This document shows positions 1 to 10,901 of a stretch of DNA of 64,000 bases, piece by piece. Below the pieces are notes generated by a model. It saw only the letters and a list, made by a program, of their open reading frames with translations. It ran no database searches and was not told the DNA's origin. The position numbers were made by a program, and so were the translations under genes. The stretch covers positions 62,001 through 126,000 of the forward strand of contig JAMAHW010000084.1 in NCBI GenBank assembly GCA_023627715.1, read 5' to 3'. Each line of letters starts with the position of its first letter. Positions within the stretch are counted from its first letter, which is position 1. The stretch is from Periconia sp. R9002. Lineage: Eukaryota > Ascomycota > Dothideomycetes > Pleosporales > Periconiaceae.

Positions 1-931
1 CGGGAGGACATCATTCTGCTTACGGAAATAAGCTTACGCTCCGGCATATTAAAAAGCTCTTATAGGGTGGTTAATCCAGCTTCTTGGTTCCGATCTTTTG
101 CCTTACATCAGTCGTACGAGAAACACGACATCGTCGTAGACACCCGAAGGGGTTCAAAGAATGTTACGCAAGACTCACCTCATCATTTCGAAGTATCGCG
201 GTTCATTGACAGACTTAAAGGTAGGATGCTCCATATATATTCCGTTATCCAGCAGATAGGTTCTTTTGTTAGAACCCTGTGCACAGGAATACGGCCGTAA
301 ATGAAAGACCATCATGCGCAGCGACGAATCATGAAAATTATGATCAAAAAAATGAGCCCTAATGCAAGCGCATCCGGACGTCCCTATCCCTCAATAATTT
401 GCTTTTGGGTATAGGCAGTAATGTATTCTAAAGGCCTTGTAAATATCAGTTCAAATTTGGAACCTTCGTCGATGAAAAGCCGAAGTGAAGTGATGCGCCA
501 CGAAATCGAAATCTCTCTCGTACATTACTCCCATGATTCTACCTATCTCTGAGTAATGCCGCAACGATTATCTTGAATGTGGTCAATATGGGAAGGAGGG
601 TCGTGTTTGTCCACACACCCTGCAACGCACAGATGGTACCAACCCCGCGGCTTGGCCGTGCATGCCTCCAGTGGCTGATCTTCGCCCCAGATCCCCAACC
701 CAACACTCGGACACCGACTGTGTTGTTGTGTATACTTTAGCTCTGCATGGTACTACTAAGCGACCAGGTCTTCGTCTAAAGTCGATTCGATTTGAGTCGG
801 TCACTCTATCGTTTAGTCACCCGCAGGGAGCTACCCAACGAAGCACCATTATCACATTGCCGTCTTAGCCTACCCCATTTTTTTTCTTCTTCCTTCGATT
901 GTGTCTTCGCATTCAGTTGCGAGTCTCAGTC
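1..931. other. Intergenic, no gene supported
   Basis: Only short open frames with no recognisable domain, splice structure or protein-like composition. The last 100 bases are the probable 5' leader of the receptor gene that starts at 932; a T-rich stretch lies just upstream of its ATG. Confidence 0.6.
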
Positions 932-2452
932 ATGGACGTTTATCGTCGCGCCGCAGTCAGCCCGGCGGCGCTCGAGAATCTGTTCAATGCTCCCGCTGGC
1001 AACCCACCGCCAGGGGTGGAACGTCATCTCGACACGGCGAAAAACTACAACAAGGAAGCCAACGCGTACATGGCCGTATGCTTGGTACTGACCACATTCG
1101 CGTTGGCTGCGAGAATATATTCCCGATTAGCTATCACGAAGAAGTTCCATCTAGAAGACTGCAAGTTCTTTTACTCCATCAAGTTGCTGCTGGCTAACGA
1201 CGTTCAATAGATTTTGGCATGATCGCCTATGTGGGTCCTCCGAACCTGAACCACAGAGTCATGGTGAGAGGAATATTCTGACTTACTATAGTTACCGTTC
1301 GTAGTGCTTTGCTGGACTATAGTCGACTACGGAGAGTATGTAGGCTACTTCGTGCATCAATGGGACTTGCGAGGTCGCATCAATGTACGGCATAGCATGG
1401 TGAGGCTTTCATTCCCTCTCGACTCGACAGCTCAAGCTGCTAATTATCGACTTTTGCCCCCTGCAGCTCACATTCATAATCACAATATGCTACTGCTTGA
1501 TTATGTTCTTCCTCAAAGCGGCTATCCTGCTAGAATGGCAGCGCATCTTCGCCCTCAACCGCACAAACAGCGTATACTTCTGGGTCAGCATGACTCTTAT
1601 CATACTCAATTCGGGTCTCTGGACTTCCGCCTTCTTATCGAGCATCTTCATGTGCAACCCGATTGAAAAGGTTTTCAAATTCTGGCTGGAAGGGACATGC
1701 ATCAATCGGCAGACGCGCGACATTTTTAATGCCGGGGCCAACCTCGTTCTTGATCTGTTCATCTTCCTGCTCCCACAGAGGGTCATTTGGCGACTCAATT
1801 TGAACAAGAACCGTCGGATTGGTCTCTCGATTGTATTCTCTGTGGGCCTTATGTACGTCTTTCCCCCTAACAGTCGAGATGATTGCATCGAGTCTACACA
1901 GCTAACAAATTGGCGTCTAGAACTATCGGCCTCGCCAGCGGGCGGCTCTACGCAACCGTCAACCAGGACTACACAACGAGCGACTTGTCCAAACCATCCG
2001 ACCGCACCTACAAATTCTCAAAACTTACGCTCTGGGCTTTCGGCGAAATTGTCTGCATCTTTCTCGTCTTCTGCGTGCCCGCGCTCCCCAAATTGATTAC
2101 CGAAAACAGCATCGTTTCGCGCCTCCTGATGTCAATACGCTCATGGACTGGCACAGGATCTTTGCGAAGAAACTCCCCGCCGAACAGCGGACAAAAAAAA
2201 TCAGCTTCATGGCCGCGCACGATTGGAAGCTGGAGCGCGGGACGCAGCAGATATCGACGGGCAGAGGATGAATTGGGGACCACAGATAGCTCTACAGAGC
2301 TTGCTACTGTCAGGGAACAAGGGAAATCTGGGAAGATGGAGCCCACTAACGGAATCATGAAAACTCTTGAGGTAGATTATCAGGTCGATGCTGCTTCAGC
2401 GCGTTCGGTAGATCCAGAACTTGGAAAGCAGCACCCTTGGATGAATACTTAA
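932..2452 (+). CDS. PTH11-like fungal rhodopsin-domain membrane protein
   Basis: Predicted 424-residue multi-pass plasma-membrane protein of the fungal PTH11/Rhodopsin_fungal family, whose members are thought to sense surface or chemical cues; no ligand can be named. Exons that keep frame: 932-1160, 1211-1230, 1292-1399, 1467-1852, 1921-2452. The first junction restores the family motif HLEDYF and uses a GC donor (GCAAGT) instead of GT. The second exon is only 20 nt. Hydrophobic helices alternate with the loop motif GYFVHQWDL, the segment FLKAAILLEWQRIF, and CNPIEKVFKFW followed by a Cys in EGTCINR. The last helix (FGEIVCIFLVFCVPALPK) is followed by a charged cytoplasmic tail of about 130 residues. 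There is no CFEM cysteine domain at the N terminus. The start at 932 was chosen because upstream in-frame residues are not receptor-like. The micro-exon is the least certain part. Confidence 0.8.
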
Positions 2453-3888
2453 GGGCACTGTTGCAGGCATGAGATGCCCTCTTTTCCAAAGCCAATATTA
2501 GATTAAACCAGGTTATTCTCTTCTATTTTGCATTGTTCTCTATTTTGTTCAACTTTCCCCCTCCTGTCTTTACTTCGCTTCGCCGATGCTTACATTGATC
2601 ATTGATGAAACATCCAGGCAGCCGTGGCAGCTTATTTCCAACACCACGTAAGCCCGATAATCGAACTAAAATTCAGCCGTAATGGGGTCCTCTTTGCCAC
2701 CTCCAGCTCCCCGCCCCAGAAATCGGACAGACAATCCGCTCACTTCGTGGGGCTTTCCCAGTGCAAAGCACGCACCCAATCGATCTTTATCACGCACCCC
2801 ATGAGATCAAGATCTGATACACGAAATTACTCGAGCTTTTACCCGAAGTAGTCTCGTATTTTTGCCGGTTGGCAATGAATCTCGGATCAAAAAAATGATC
2901 TTTTATGAGAAAGATCAATTGTTTACAGTAGATTCCCCGGCGTGGCACTACCTACTTGGGATGAAAACCACACACTCGCCTACCCTTGTCGTCAACCCGA
3001 TGCACACCCTTGTCTAGGTTGCTTATCTGCCTGGCCCCAACGCGTGGAGGCCTCCGTGTCACACGCACCACAAACTGTCTTTGGTATCCGCTGATCTGCA
3101 GTCCAATTGTCTGACGCACGTACGGCACATCCGCCCGTACGTACTAGTTTACGCGTTCAAGCGCTCAGCTCGCTTACAATGGGCTGCAGCTTCGCAGTTT
3201 CGTAGTTTTTCACCAACTGCAGGTATCACTCTACATTCTTTCATGCAGGTTTAGAAATGCCCGCGTTGCCGGCCCTTCCGCACTGTAATATTTAAGCGTC
3301 TGGTGATGCAGATATCTGTATAATAGCACATGGTAGTACATATATTAACCGATAAGATTATTTTCCTGGATCCTGGGATTGTTGTTGATCGCCGAGAAAT
3401 GCCAAGGATGGAGGGAACATTGTGTCAGAAGGTTGAGGTCTCATCGACAATGGATGGGGAAGGAGGTTCTGTGGGCGGTAAGATGTGGGATGGCAGGAGA
3501 AGTAATCAAGAATTCTGGGGTGTATCGGACCGGACACACTCTCCGTCTTCTCTTACTGTTCATTGTCTGACCACTAATTGCGCTCAGAGACGGGAAAGTT
3601 AGTCTACCTACCTTTGCAGTGATTGTGTCGATGAGGTGCGCATGCAGTAAGTGAGCAGTCAATTAATCTCTAGTGCTATCGATTTCTTGTTCAAGGCGTC
3701 CCATCAACCTTGGAAAGCTAAACAAACTCTACGGGTATCAAGGCAAGCAATTAGAGGGACGAATCTACAGACTTTGAATCTGATATTCTACACCGGGCCG
3801 TTTGTGGATTCTCCTTTTCACATCAGCAGTTGTAAAATTACCGGACATCCCCACGCAGCGCCCGCGACAGTGCATATCTCGTGCGGTC
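2453..3888. other. Intergenic between receptor and P450 genes
   Basis: About 1.4 kb holding the 3' end of the receptor gene and the promoter of the P450. Short open frames here lack codon bias, motifs or plausible splicing. Pyrimidine-rich DNA lies downstream of 2500. No repeat or RNA gene recognised. Confidence 0.55.
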
Positions 3889-5818
3889 ATGTCCCTCTCC
3901 GATCTCTCGTTAACCTCCCTCTTCACAACACTTGTCGTAAATTTGCTCCGTGCTGTGATCCTACTGGTACGTCTACATCTTATTTTTCTCCGACTTATCC
4001 CTCACCCCCGCGTTCTCGGAATATACGCCCCTCCCTCCGTCAACTCCGCCAGAACGCCCATCATCAAATTTCTAACTACGAAAGCATAGGCCATCGCTCT
4101 CATAACCTACCGCATAACATGGCACCCTCTTTCTAAGTTTCCTGGTCCGGTGGGTGCAAAAGTAAGTAGTGCATGGGGTTTTTGGTATGTATGGCGACGA
4201 AATTTCCACTTGATGACAGTGGGGTTGCACGAACGATATGGTGAGTCTACATTAATCGATTTTGTTGTTTGAGGAGGTAAACTGAGTGAAATCAACAGGC
4301 CCTGTTGTGCGCATCGCGCCGAACCGTCTTCTTTTCAATAGCGCGAGTTCGGTTGCAGGTAAGAAGCTCCAAATATCATACTAAGGGATCGTATAATCAA
4401 TGACACTGTAAATCGCAGATATCCACAACAACCCCCGCACCACCAAAGGAACAGCCTACATACCTGTCCAAGTCGACCCGCAAACTCCCAATCTGCTGAC
4501 CGCAAACTCAAAAACTGTCCACCGCCAAAAACGGCGTATTATTGCGCCTGTGGTGTCAGACCGCTCGATGCGCGTGTTTGAATCGACAATGATAGAACAG
4601 ATCAATGTGTATCTCAAACTTTTGTTAGATGCCAGCCGTCGTCAACAGGAACAGCAACTAGCAAGCAACGAGAACAATGCACAAGTGGAAGGCATCAACA
4701 TGTCCCCCATCTGCGAACGTCTCGCCGTCGACATAATCGGCCAACTCGCTTTCGGCTTTCAGCTCCACAGCCAGACACACGCAACGCACCGCAGCATCGT
4801 CGAAGGTATTAAATCCCGTGGCGCCCGCGCAACACTCTACTTCTTTTGGGAGAGACTTGCACACGTACGCTGGCTAGTCGATTGGTTGGTTGGAGCGGCA
4901 AACATCAAGGCGTTCTACCTATCATTAGGCACAATGATAGCAACGCGGATGAAGATGGACCGTGACGCGAAGCATGACTTCTACGCTTTCACGTCAGCTG
5001 AAGGTGAGGTCTCAGATAAGGGAGTAGATGATGATGAAGATGGACCGACAAAACTACGTGGGAAAGATCTTTGGGCTGAAGCTATCCTCTTCATCGGCGC
5101 GGGAGGCAGCACAACCGCGACTGCACTGAGTGGATCGTTGTTCTATCTATCCCGCAACCCTAAAGCCTACGCGTCTCTAGCGCGCGAAATCCGTTCTACC
5201 TTTGCTTCCGGGGATGAGATTCGACAGGGACCAAATTTAGGGGGTTGCAAGTATCTCCGTGCTGTCATCGATGAAACGATGCGGTTATCGCCTTCAACGC
5301 TCGCGGTAGGCTGGCGGACTCAGGATCCGGCTTCGATCGCAAAGGGTGAAACCTTTGTTGTCGATGGACATGTTATTCCGCCTGGCACGCAAGTTGGCGT
5401 CAGTAATTATGCGTTGCAGCATGACGAGAAGATTTTTCCAGAGCCGTATCGATTTTGGCCAGATAGGTGGATAGTGAAAGAGGGTGACACATCGAATGGT
5501 GTGTACGGGCAGCAGGGTCAAGCTTCAGAACAACTGACGCAAATGCGGCGAGCGTTCGCCCCATTCTCCCTTGGTGAAAGGAATTGCGTCGGTCGACCCA
5601 TGGCGTATCTGGAGATGAGTCTCATTCTCGCCATGACGATCTTTTACTTTGATTTTGAGAAAGCACCTGACGCATCCGGCGCGCTTGGGGGAGGCAAGAC
5701 TGGTGGTGGTCTAGGAAGGGAGAGGGAAGATGAGTTTCAGTTGTATGAAGGGTTCATTGTGGGACATAATGGCCCAGGTTTAGTGTTTACACTGAGAGAA
5801 GGCGTGAGTCTTGAGTGA
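3889..5818 (+). CDS. Cytochrome P450 monooxygenase
   Basis: Predicted 562-residue microsomal P450 in four exons: 3889-3966, 4090-4240, 4299-4358, 4419-5818. The N terminus has a membrane anchor (residues about 8-36) followed by WHPLSKFPGP, the proline-rich hinge usual in this group, then RYGPVVRIAPN. The I-helix oxygen-binding segment reads FIGAGGSTTATA, the K-helix ExxR reads ETMRLSP, the PERF-like stretch is RFWPDRW, and the haem loop is FSLGERNCVG with the haem-ligand cysteine near residue 486. These show a complete, probably active haem-thiolate enzyme. The architecture resembles fungal benzoate-hydroxylase and trichothecene-type P450 families, but the substrate cannot be assigned. A donor-like GTAAGT at 4162 is read through, because the continuing frame gives the conserved N-terminal helix region. 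No other biosynthetic gene is adjacent, so cluster membership is not indicated. Confidence 0.92.
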
Positions 5819-5920
5819 TGGAAGATCTGATCATATTTGATTTTTGTTGGTAAATAGTTTGATAGGAGAAAACAACGACGGAGAGGAGAGATTAGCAAAA
5901 CATTGACCACCTAAAGTGAG

Positions 5921-5930
5921 GTCACGTGAC
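5921..5930. promoter_or_regulatory. GTCACGTGAC palindrome (E-box type)
   Basis: A perfect 10-bp palindrome containing CACGTG, the core bound by bHLH factors such as Cbf1 in fungi. It lies about 100 bp downstream of the P450 stop. Equivalent sites recur elsewhere in the window (8730, 29234, 43187, 50696). Function is inferred only from the motif. Confidence 0.35.
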
Positions 5931-6675
5931 GGATATACTCCCATGAATCTGGAGCACGTTTATAACAATACGTCAAATCAAGTAAATGATCTCATTTCGT
6001 ATTCTCTCTGTAGCATTTGCATGTAAAGTATATTTGCTTCTCAGCATCTAACAGGCATATCGCACTCAGTTTTCAGATCATGGAATTGTTGCGGGCATTT
6101 ATTCTAAGTACATACATGTATGTAGGTATAATTCTAGGACGCAAATTGCGGATTTGGGGTAAATGAGTAATTCGAAACTAATAATTCCGCTATTCCTGCC
6201 CATACAAGAAGAGAGCTTGTTACACTGGCCACTGGAAACGAGTTACAGAAAGACATGCTATCAAGTAATAATTTAGTCAGTTACTTTCTTCTAACAGATA
6301 CAGGCTGTTAAATACCAGAAATTAAGACTGGGGAAAAGAGGGGACTGCATTCATGATTCTGCATAGAGCTTGCACTACGATAGAAGAGTTCACTGCGGAT
6401 CAAACTTTGCGAACGAAGAGTTTTTTGACTAGTAGATAACAATTTACTGTAACAGCACGTACGCAGAATACCCCTTAACCGCTATCTTTCTTCAACAAAT
6501 TTGCCAACGCCGTTCTCAGACATCATTCCTGCAGGCGGTGACAGCACAAAGTATCGCCTCGCAAAGCTGCATCTCACGGTGATGCCTACGCGAAGTGCTT
6601 CATTTTCACATTCTGTACGACTATACCTAGACTTGTGTGCTCAACTCGCAAGATTATTTTGTTGCAGTTTCGCGA

Positions 6676-6795
6676 ACTATCAGGAGATCTCAGCTGAGCG
6701 GGGGTGTGAATACGAGATTTGATTACCTCCTCATCTTGCTCTTCCTCCGTACTATCATGAGATCTCAGGTGAGATGGGGTCAAAATACGAGATTA
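6676..6795. repeat. Imperfect 45-bp direct repeat, 75-bp period
   Basis: Copies at 6676-6720 and 6751-6795 agree at 37 of 45 positions by eye. Both contain the palindrome GAGATCTC and end in AATACGAGATT; the first also contains CTCAGCTGAG. No coding sense in either copy. It could be a duplicated regulatory element or a remnant of a decayed mobile element. Confidence 0.6.
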
Positions 6796-7231
6796 AATTG
6801 GGGTTATGAGGGGAAAACAGATAGGCTGATCTTTTGTGCACATAGCTTATGTCCCCTACATCGACAGAGTACATGCAGAGAAGGATGACACGCCGAGAGA
6901 TCGCAACTTCGCTTGCCATTGTACCCAGTGTTATTGAAATCAAATCTCAGCAGGAAGAGGGCTCAGAAATTCTAATTCGTACACTGACTTGGTCACCCTG
7001 AGATGTAGCCACCCAGCGTGTCAGCCCTCCGTATAAGGGTATCTGCACCTCTACATTGCATTATGACATTGGCTGATTCACATCATTCACGCATGCCCTC
7101 TTCCACTTTCGACTATTGTTGATGTTCGAGACTCAAACTCGGGCGGGGGATGGAATTGATATCATGAGAGCCTTCTCGTATACAGAAGGGGACCCTAGAG
7201 TTACTCTCGTCACTCTTCGCCACGTTCCACT

Positions 7232-7240
7232 TATAAAATA
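7232..7240 (+). promoter_or_regulatory. TATA box for the gene at 7304
   Basis: TATAAAATA lies about 65 bp before the chosen ATG at 7304, a usual distance for a fungal promoter with a short leader. Confidence 0.45.
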
Positions 7241-7303
7241 ATGATATCTTTTGAGTCTATCAATAGAGAAACATCAGCTTCTCACAGAATCCATTTCCAA
7301 GCC

Positions 7304-8564
7304 ATGGCGACTACATACACGATTACCTTAACTAACAACACCGGCTCCGTCGATACGTACGGTATCTTCAATGCCCCACCGGCCATAGACGCCTCGGGCG
7401 AAGGGCCTTATTCAAGCGTCTGGATTAGGAAAACGATTCAGGATGGCGGTAATTTTCAACTCACCGTCGAAACTACGTATCGTGCCTGTATGTTTCAAAT
7501 ACCGTTGTACTTGCAAGTATGCTGACATGACAGGGTGTGGCACGAGTGCACAAAAGCTTGCTCCAGGTGTTGTCATCACAGGCGGGCAATCCAAGCCAGC
7601 GAGACTTGGAACTGATGGAAAACCTGGACGTCGGTTCTCCATTACATTCCTCAAACTTTATGAGTTGACTTTTCCACACAGAAACATTTCTCGTCAATTC
7701 CAGGGATCAATGGCCATATATGAATCCCGCCCCTGACTCAGCGGCGCCGGGGGCATTTCGCTTCGATACTAGCGACGAAGGCACGGCAGGAGCGTGCCTG
7801 ATAGGACTTGCCGCTATCAACGACGATGGCACAGCGGTACCTACAGCCATAGTAAGTTGTAGCCAAACTGCTATCAAATCCCACGTACTGACGTATTGTT
7901 CTAGCTCCCCGCCAAACCTAACAAAGCGTATAACATCAGGCCTGTTGCGAAATACATCATTACAACATGCAATGCAGCGGAAGGAACGGTCATTGACTAC
8001 ACTGCTAGCAGTGTAGAACCAGCTGTAATTGACTTTTCAACTTGGCCTGGTGCGTACGGCGCAGTCGCAGATCAAGACGTTCACGGAAAATTCAATGTAT
8101 ACATCACATCGAACTTCTCAGAACATGCTTTGGCTCTAGAAACCAAAAAATTGCAGAATCAGGTGTCAGTTCAAACCCTTAGAACAAAAATAGAGTCACG
8201 TTGTTGTTGACTGCTAAAATACAGGCTCGCGGTCCAGCGGTTCCTCAGCTCACTGAGGGCCGATAATGAGAACTCGTTCTTTGCGTCCTTCACTATTGCG
8301 CGTAATCTCACCCCCGACGAACAAAGTCGTATCGAAGGGTACATGGAAGACAGTATGCATGAGTATGCCGTTTTATCGGACTGGAAGCTTCGAGAGCATC
8401 TCCTTTCAGTCTGGTTGACGTCTTCTGCCACGGAAGAGTGGCTGGCGTCCAGATGGGTAGACGCCTATAATAACATGCGCCAGGAATGGAAGAAGTTTTG
8501 CACAGGTCCGGTGCTACGCCAAGATAACACACACCTTAAATGGGTAGGGAAATTGCCTTGGTGA
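7304..8564 (+). CDS. Protein of unknown function, five exons
   Basis: Predicted 349-residue soluble protein. Frame-preserving exons are 7304-7487, 7534-7629, 7682-7851, 7905-8164 and 8225-8564, with introns of 46, 52, 53 and 60 nt. The start has a good context (GCCATGG). The N terminus, TYTITLTNNTGSVDTYGIF, alternates like a beta-strand; the middle is rich in Gly, Asp and Thr. The C-terminal third switches to helix-forming sequence with a Trp-rich end (DWKLREHL, VWLTSSATEEWLASRW, EWKKFC). There is no signal peptide or membrane segment. I do not recognise a named domain. The neat in-frame splicing and protein-like composition make it a real gene. The last donor (GTCAGT at 8165) was chosen because the GT two bases upstream breaks the frame. 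Confidence 0.75.
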
Positions 8565-9027
8565 TTACAAGGGACCGCAAGAGATCAACGCCGGCGTAGG
8601 CACGATGAATTCCCTTTGTGTTTGCTTCTCTGTTTCTGTAGTAATCAATGTTTTTGCTCAACTTTCAAATAGGTATTGATCAATGTATAAGTAAATCCAT
8701 CATGCGCTACGCTTTTATAGGACTAGGACTCACGTGACTTTACTTTCATATCCTCCGACACTGAATTCATTCTTGCAAATTCATTTCAAGTCTCAGTAAA
8801 AGTTCTTATCAGAGAGGATAACTACTTAGGTAGAGATGAGTTGGTTTTATATTCCAGCACTGAGGAGGAAAGGTAACCCAGGTTCATTGGCTAGACGCTA
8901 GCCAGCGCCAAGCCACTAATTATCAAGATCGGGCTTGACACTGTAACCTTCAAAATCACCATTAATCTTATAGTTACCTCGTTGATTTTTGCTCGATTTA
9001 CGTTGTGTCACAATTTTAATCGCTCAG
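8565..9027. other. Intergenic promoter region of the kinase gene
   Basis: 463 bp containing TCACGTGAC at 8730-8738. No coding sequence seen. Confidence 0.5.
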
Positions 9028-10245
9028 ATGTCAGAGACAGCAGATTCGAAAGAGAGGGGGCACCCTGTTACGCATGACGGCATTCGGGAGGCGCGCATCT
9101 TGGCGAACGAAGCCACGATGAGCCAGCTGACTTCATTGATGAAGCACGACTCTGCTGCAGATATATCTGACATCTTGAGACGAGAGACAACATCATACCC
9201 TTCCCTTGTTGAGGCGCTCGCCGCATCATTTAGCCCGGTCTCGAATGACAAGAAAACCAGCGGCGATCCCCCGCCTTCCGTTGCGACAGGATTGTTGGAC
9301 CTGCCAATGGATAACTCCATAAAAGTCGTCCAGCCTTTGAGCAAGTCAATCATGGCTTTAGCCAGTGTCGCTGAGGAGGAGGAATCCCATGAATTTTTAC
9401 CTGGAGGAATAGCCGCAGCACTCAACCAGGTCATACGCGGCGGAGAAATCTTGTTCCAACTCCACCGTACCTTCGTTATCGGCATTGGGTCTAGCATTGT
9501 GGTCAAAGTTTCGCCATATCTGGATCCAGACCACATAGATAATACACAATACCTCACCACTCATATTCCGGATCTCCCAATTCCTCGCTGTCTAGGTGTG
9601 CTGCGAAGTGGCCGGCGGACGTACTTCTTTATGTCTCGAGCACCAGGCACCACGCTCGAGAGCGTCTGGCCAGAACTCTCAACAGCACAGAAAACTTCCG
9701 TACAGGAACAGCTAAATTACTTTTTCCGCATCCTTCGTAGTCAACCCTATGTGGCCTCTGAGTCACGCGTTCGCCTGGGGAGCTTCGTGTCTGGAATTTG
9801 TAAAGACGTAAGGAGGGTGCAACGTGTCAGCTCAGAACCTGTGTGGACAGAGGCTGACTTCAATGATTTTCTCTTGCATTGCGATAATAGGACAACAACG
9901 CCATGGATCAAGAAGATTCGATCTTTCATGAAAGACGATCATCGCATTGTAATGACTCATGGTGACTTGCATCCCCGAAACATTATGGTCACTTTGGAAA
10001 CAGATGAAACTCCCAAGTCGCAGGAGACAGTACAAACAAAAGAAATGGATGTTCGAGTGTCATCGATCATTGATTGGGAAGTCGCAGGTTGGTATCCAGA
10101 GTCCTGGGAATTCGTTAAAGCAGTGAGCATGATCGACCCTCGGGGTCCCCTGAGTGATTGGGTCGACTTCCTTCCAACCGATGCTATTGGAGAATTCCCC
10201 GTTGAATACTCTGTCGATCATCTTCTTGATCAGTGGCTTGGATAG
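9028..10245 (+). CDS. APH-fold phosphotransferase (kinase-like) protein
   Basis: Intronless, 405 residues, in the aminoglycoside phosphotransferase/choline kinase-like superfamily. In fungi these are abundant small-molecule or protein kinases of unknown substrate. A 130-residue N-terminal extension is followed by a nucleotide-binding segment (VIGIGSSIVVKV, with the likely ATP-contacting Lys), the hinge region YFFMSRAPGTTLESVW, the catalytic loop HGDLHPRN (residues about 311-318) and the metal-binding IDWE (Asp near 349). All key residues look intact, so catalytic ability is plausible. The start at 9028 is the first ATG in the open frame. The gene stands alone, with 460 bp upstream and 650 bp downstream free of genes. 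It is not evidence of drug resistance, as fungal members rarely act on antibiotics. Confidence 0.85.
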   Translation: MSETADSKERGHPVTHDGIREARILANEATMSQLTSLMKHDSAADISDILRRETTSYPSLVEALAASFSPVSNDKKTSGDPPPSVATGLLDLPMDNSIKVVQPLSKSIMALASVAEEEESHEFLPGGIAAALNQVIRGGEILFQLHRTFVIGIGSSIVVKVSPYLDPDHIDNTQYLTTHIPDLPIPRCLGVLRSGRRTYFFMSRAPGTTLESVWPELSTAQKTSVQEQLNYFFRILRSQPYVASESRVRLGSFVSGICKDVRRVQRVSSEPVWTEADFNDFLLHCDNRTTTPWIKKIRSFMKDDHRIVMTHGDLHPRNIMVTLETDETPKSQETVQTKEMDVRVSSIIDWEVAGWYPESWEFVKAVSMIDPRGPLSDWVDFLPTDAIGEFPVEYSVDHLLDQWLG

Positions 10246-10901
10246 TGGGAGAAATCGATGTCTCCAAGATCGCTCTGACAGATGGTGATATAAACAGCAA
10301 TGAGTATTAGACACCTTCAATTGTATATACTCTACATAGACTGCTTATTCCTAGACCCCAGAGGATATTCAAACAAGTTTTATAAGAATTTGATAATCAG
10401 AAAGCGAGAAAGGAGTGTGCATACATGTATGTATGTACATAAGGTACCTACCTAATGTAAAGAAAACGACACGTGACGCTGTCACATGATATCGGGCAGA
10501 TACTAGGTACCTAAGTATTGATAATAATCATACATAGGTTTTTAGTAAGTAGAAAAGAAAGAGTCAAAGTAGTCTTATTTGATTATTAGTATTCAACATG
10601 ACTTCATTAACTAATAGGGGCGTCACGTTAGTCCCATCTCTTTTAACCGGTGAGGAATTGTGCCAGCTTAGCAGCCGCACCGCACCCTTGTTCTAGCTGA
10701 CCGGTGAGCTGACCGGTAGTAACTCTAAACATCGGTCTGTTATTCAAGTTATAGACGCATCCCCATTAGTTTCAAAAATTTCCGCGCCGGACTAATTTTA
10801 CAGGTGCATAATCATCAAATCTTCACAATTAAGAAAGAGCGACGCCAAACCCCGGGAAAGACGCTAAAGAACAATCCTCGCAACCAGCAGACCAACTCGG
10901 C
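10246..10901. other. Intergenic with short simple repeats
   Basis: Contains an ATGTATGT-type simple repeat near 10425 and a CACGTGAC site at 10470-10477. No gene recognised. Confidence 0.5.

Larger units (their letters stand above)
5819..7303. other. Intergenic, AT-biased, with one direct repeat
   Basis: About 1.5 kb without a supportable gene. It holds a GTCACGTGAC palindrome at 5921-5930, a TACATACATGTATGTA self-complementary stretch near 6110, and a 45-bp imperfect direct repeat at 6676/6751. Confidence 0.6.

Noticed and set aside
67..300. 77-codon open frame at the window start
   Set aside because: No domain, no splice logic and no downstream continuation; composition not protein-like.
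2624..2851. 75-codon frame after the receptor gene
   Set aside because: Fortuitous; lies in probable 3' flank with no motif.
3330..3602. Overlapping frames on both strands upstream of the P450
   Set aside because: Competing open frames with no family features; region is better read as promoter.
4162..4168. Perfect-looking GTAAGT donor inside P450 exon 2
   Set aside because: Reading through gives the conserved VSSAWGFWYVWRR helix and keeps frame to RYGPVVRIAPN; splicing there would break it.
9024..9560. 178-codon antisense frame over the kinase gene
   Set aside because: Shadow of the APH-fold coding sequence, with no motif of its own.
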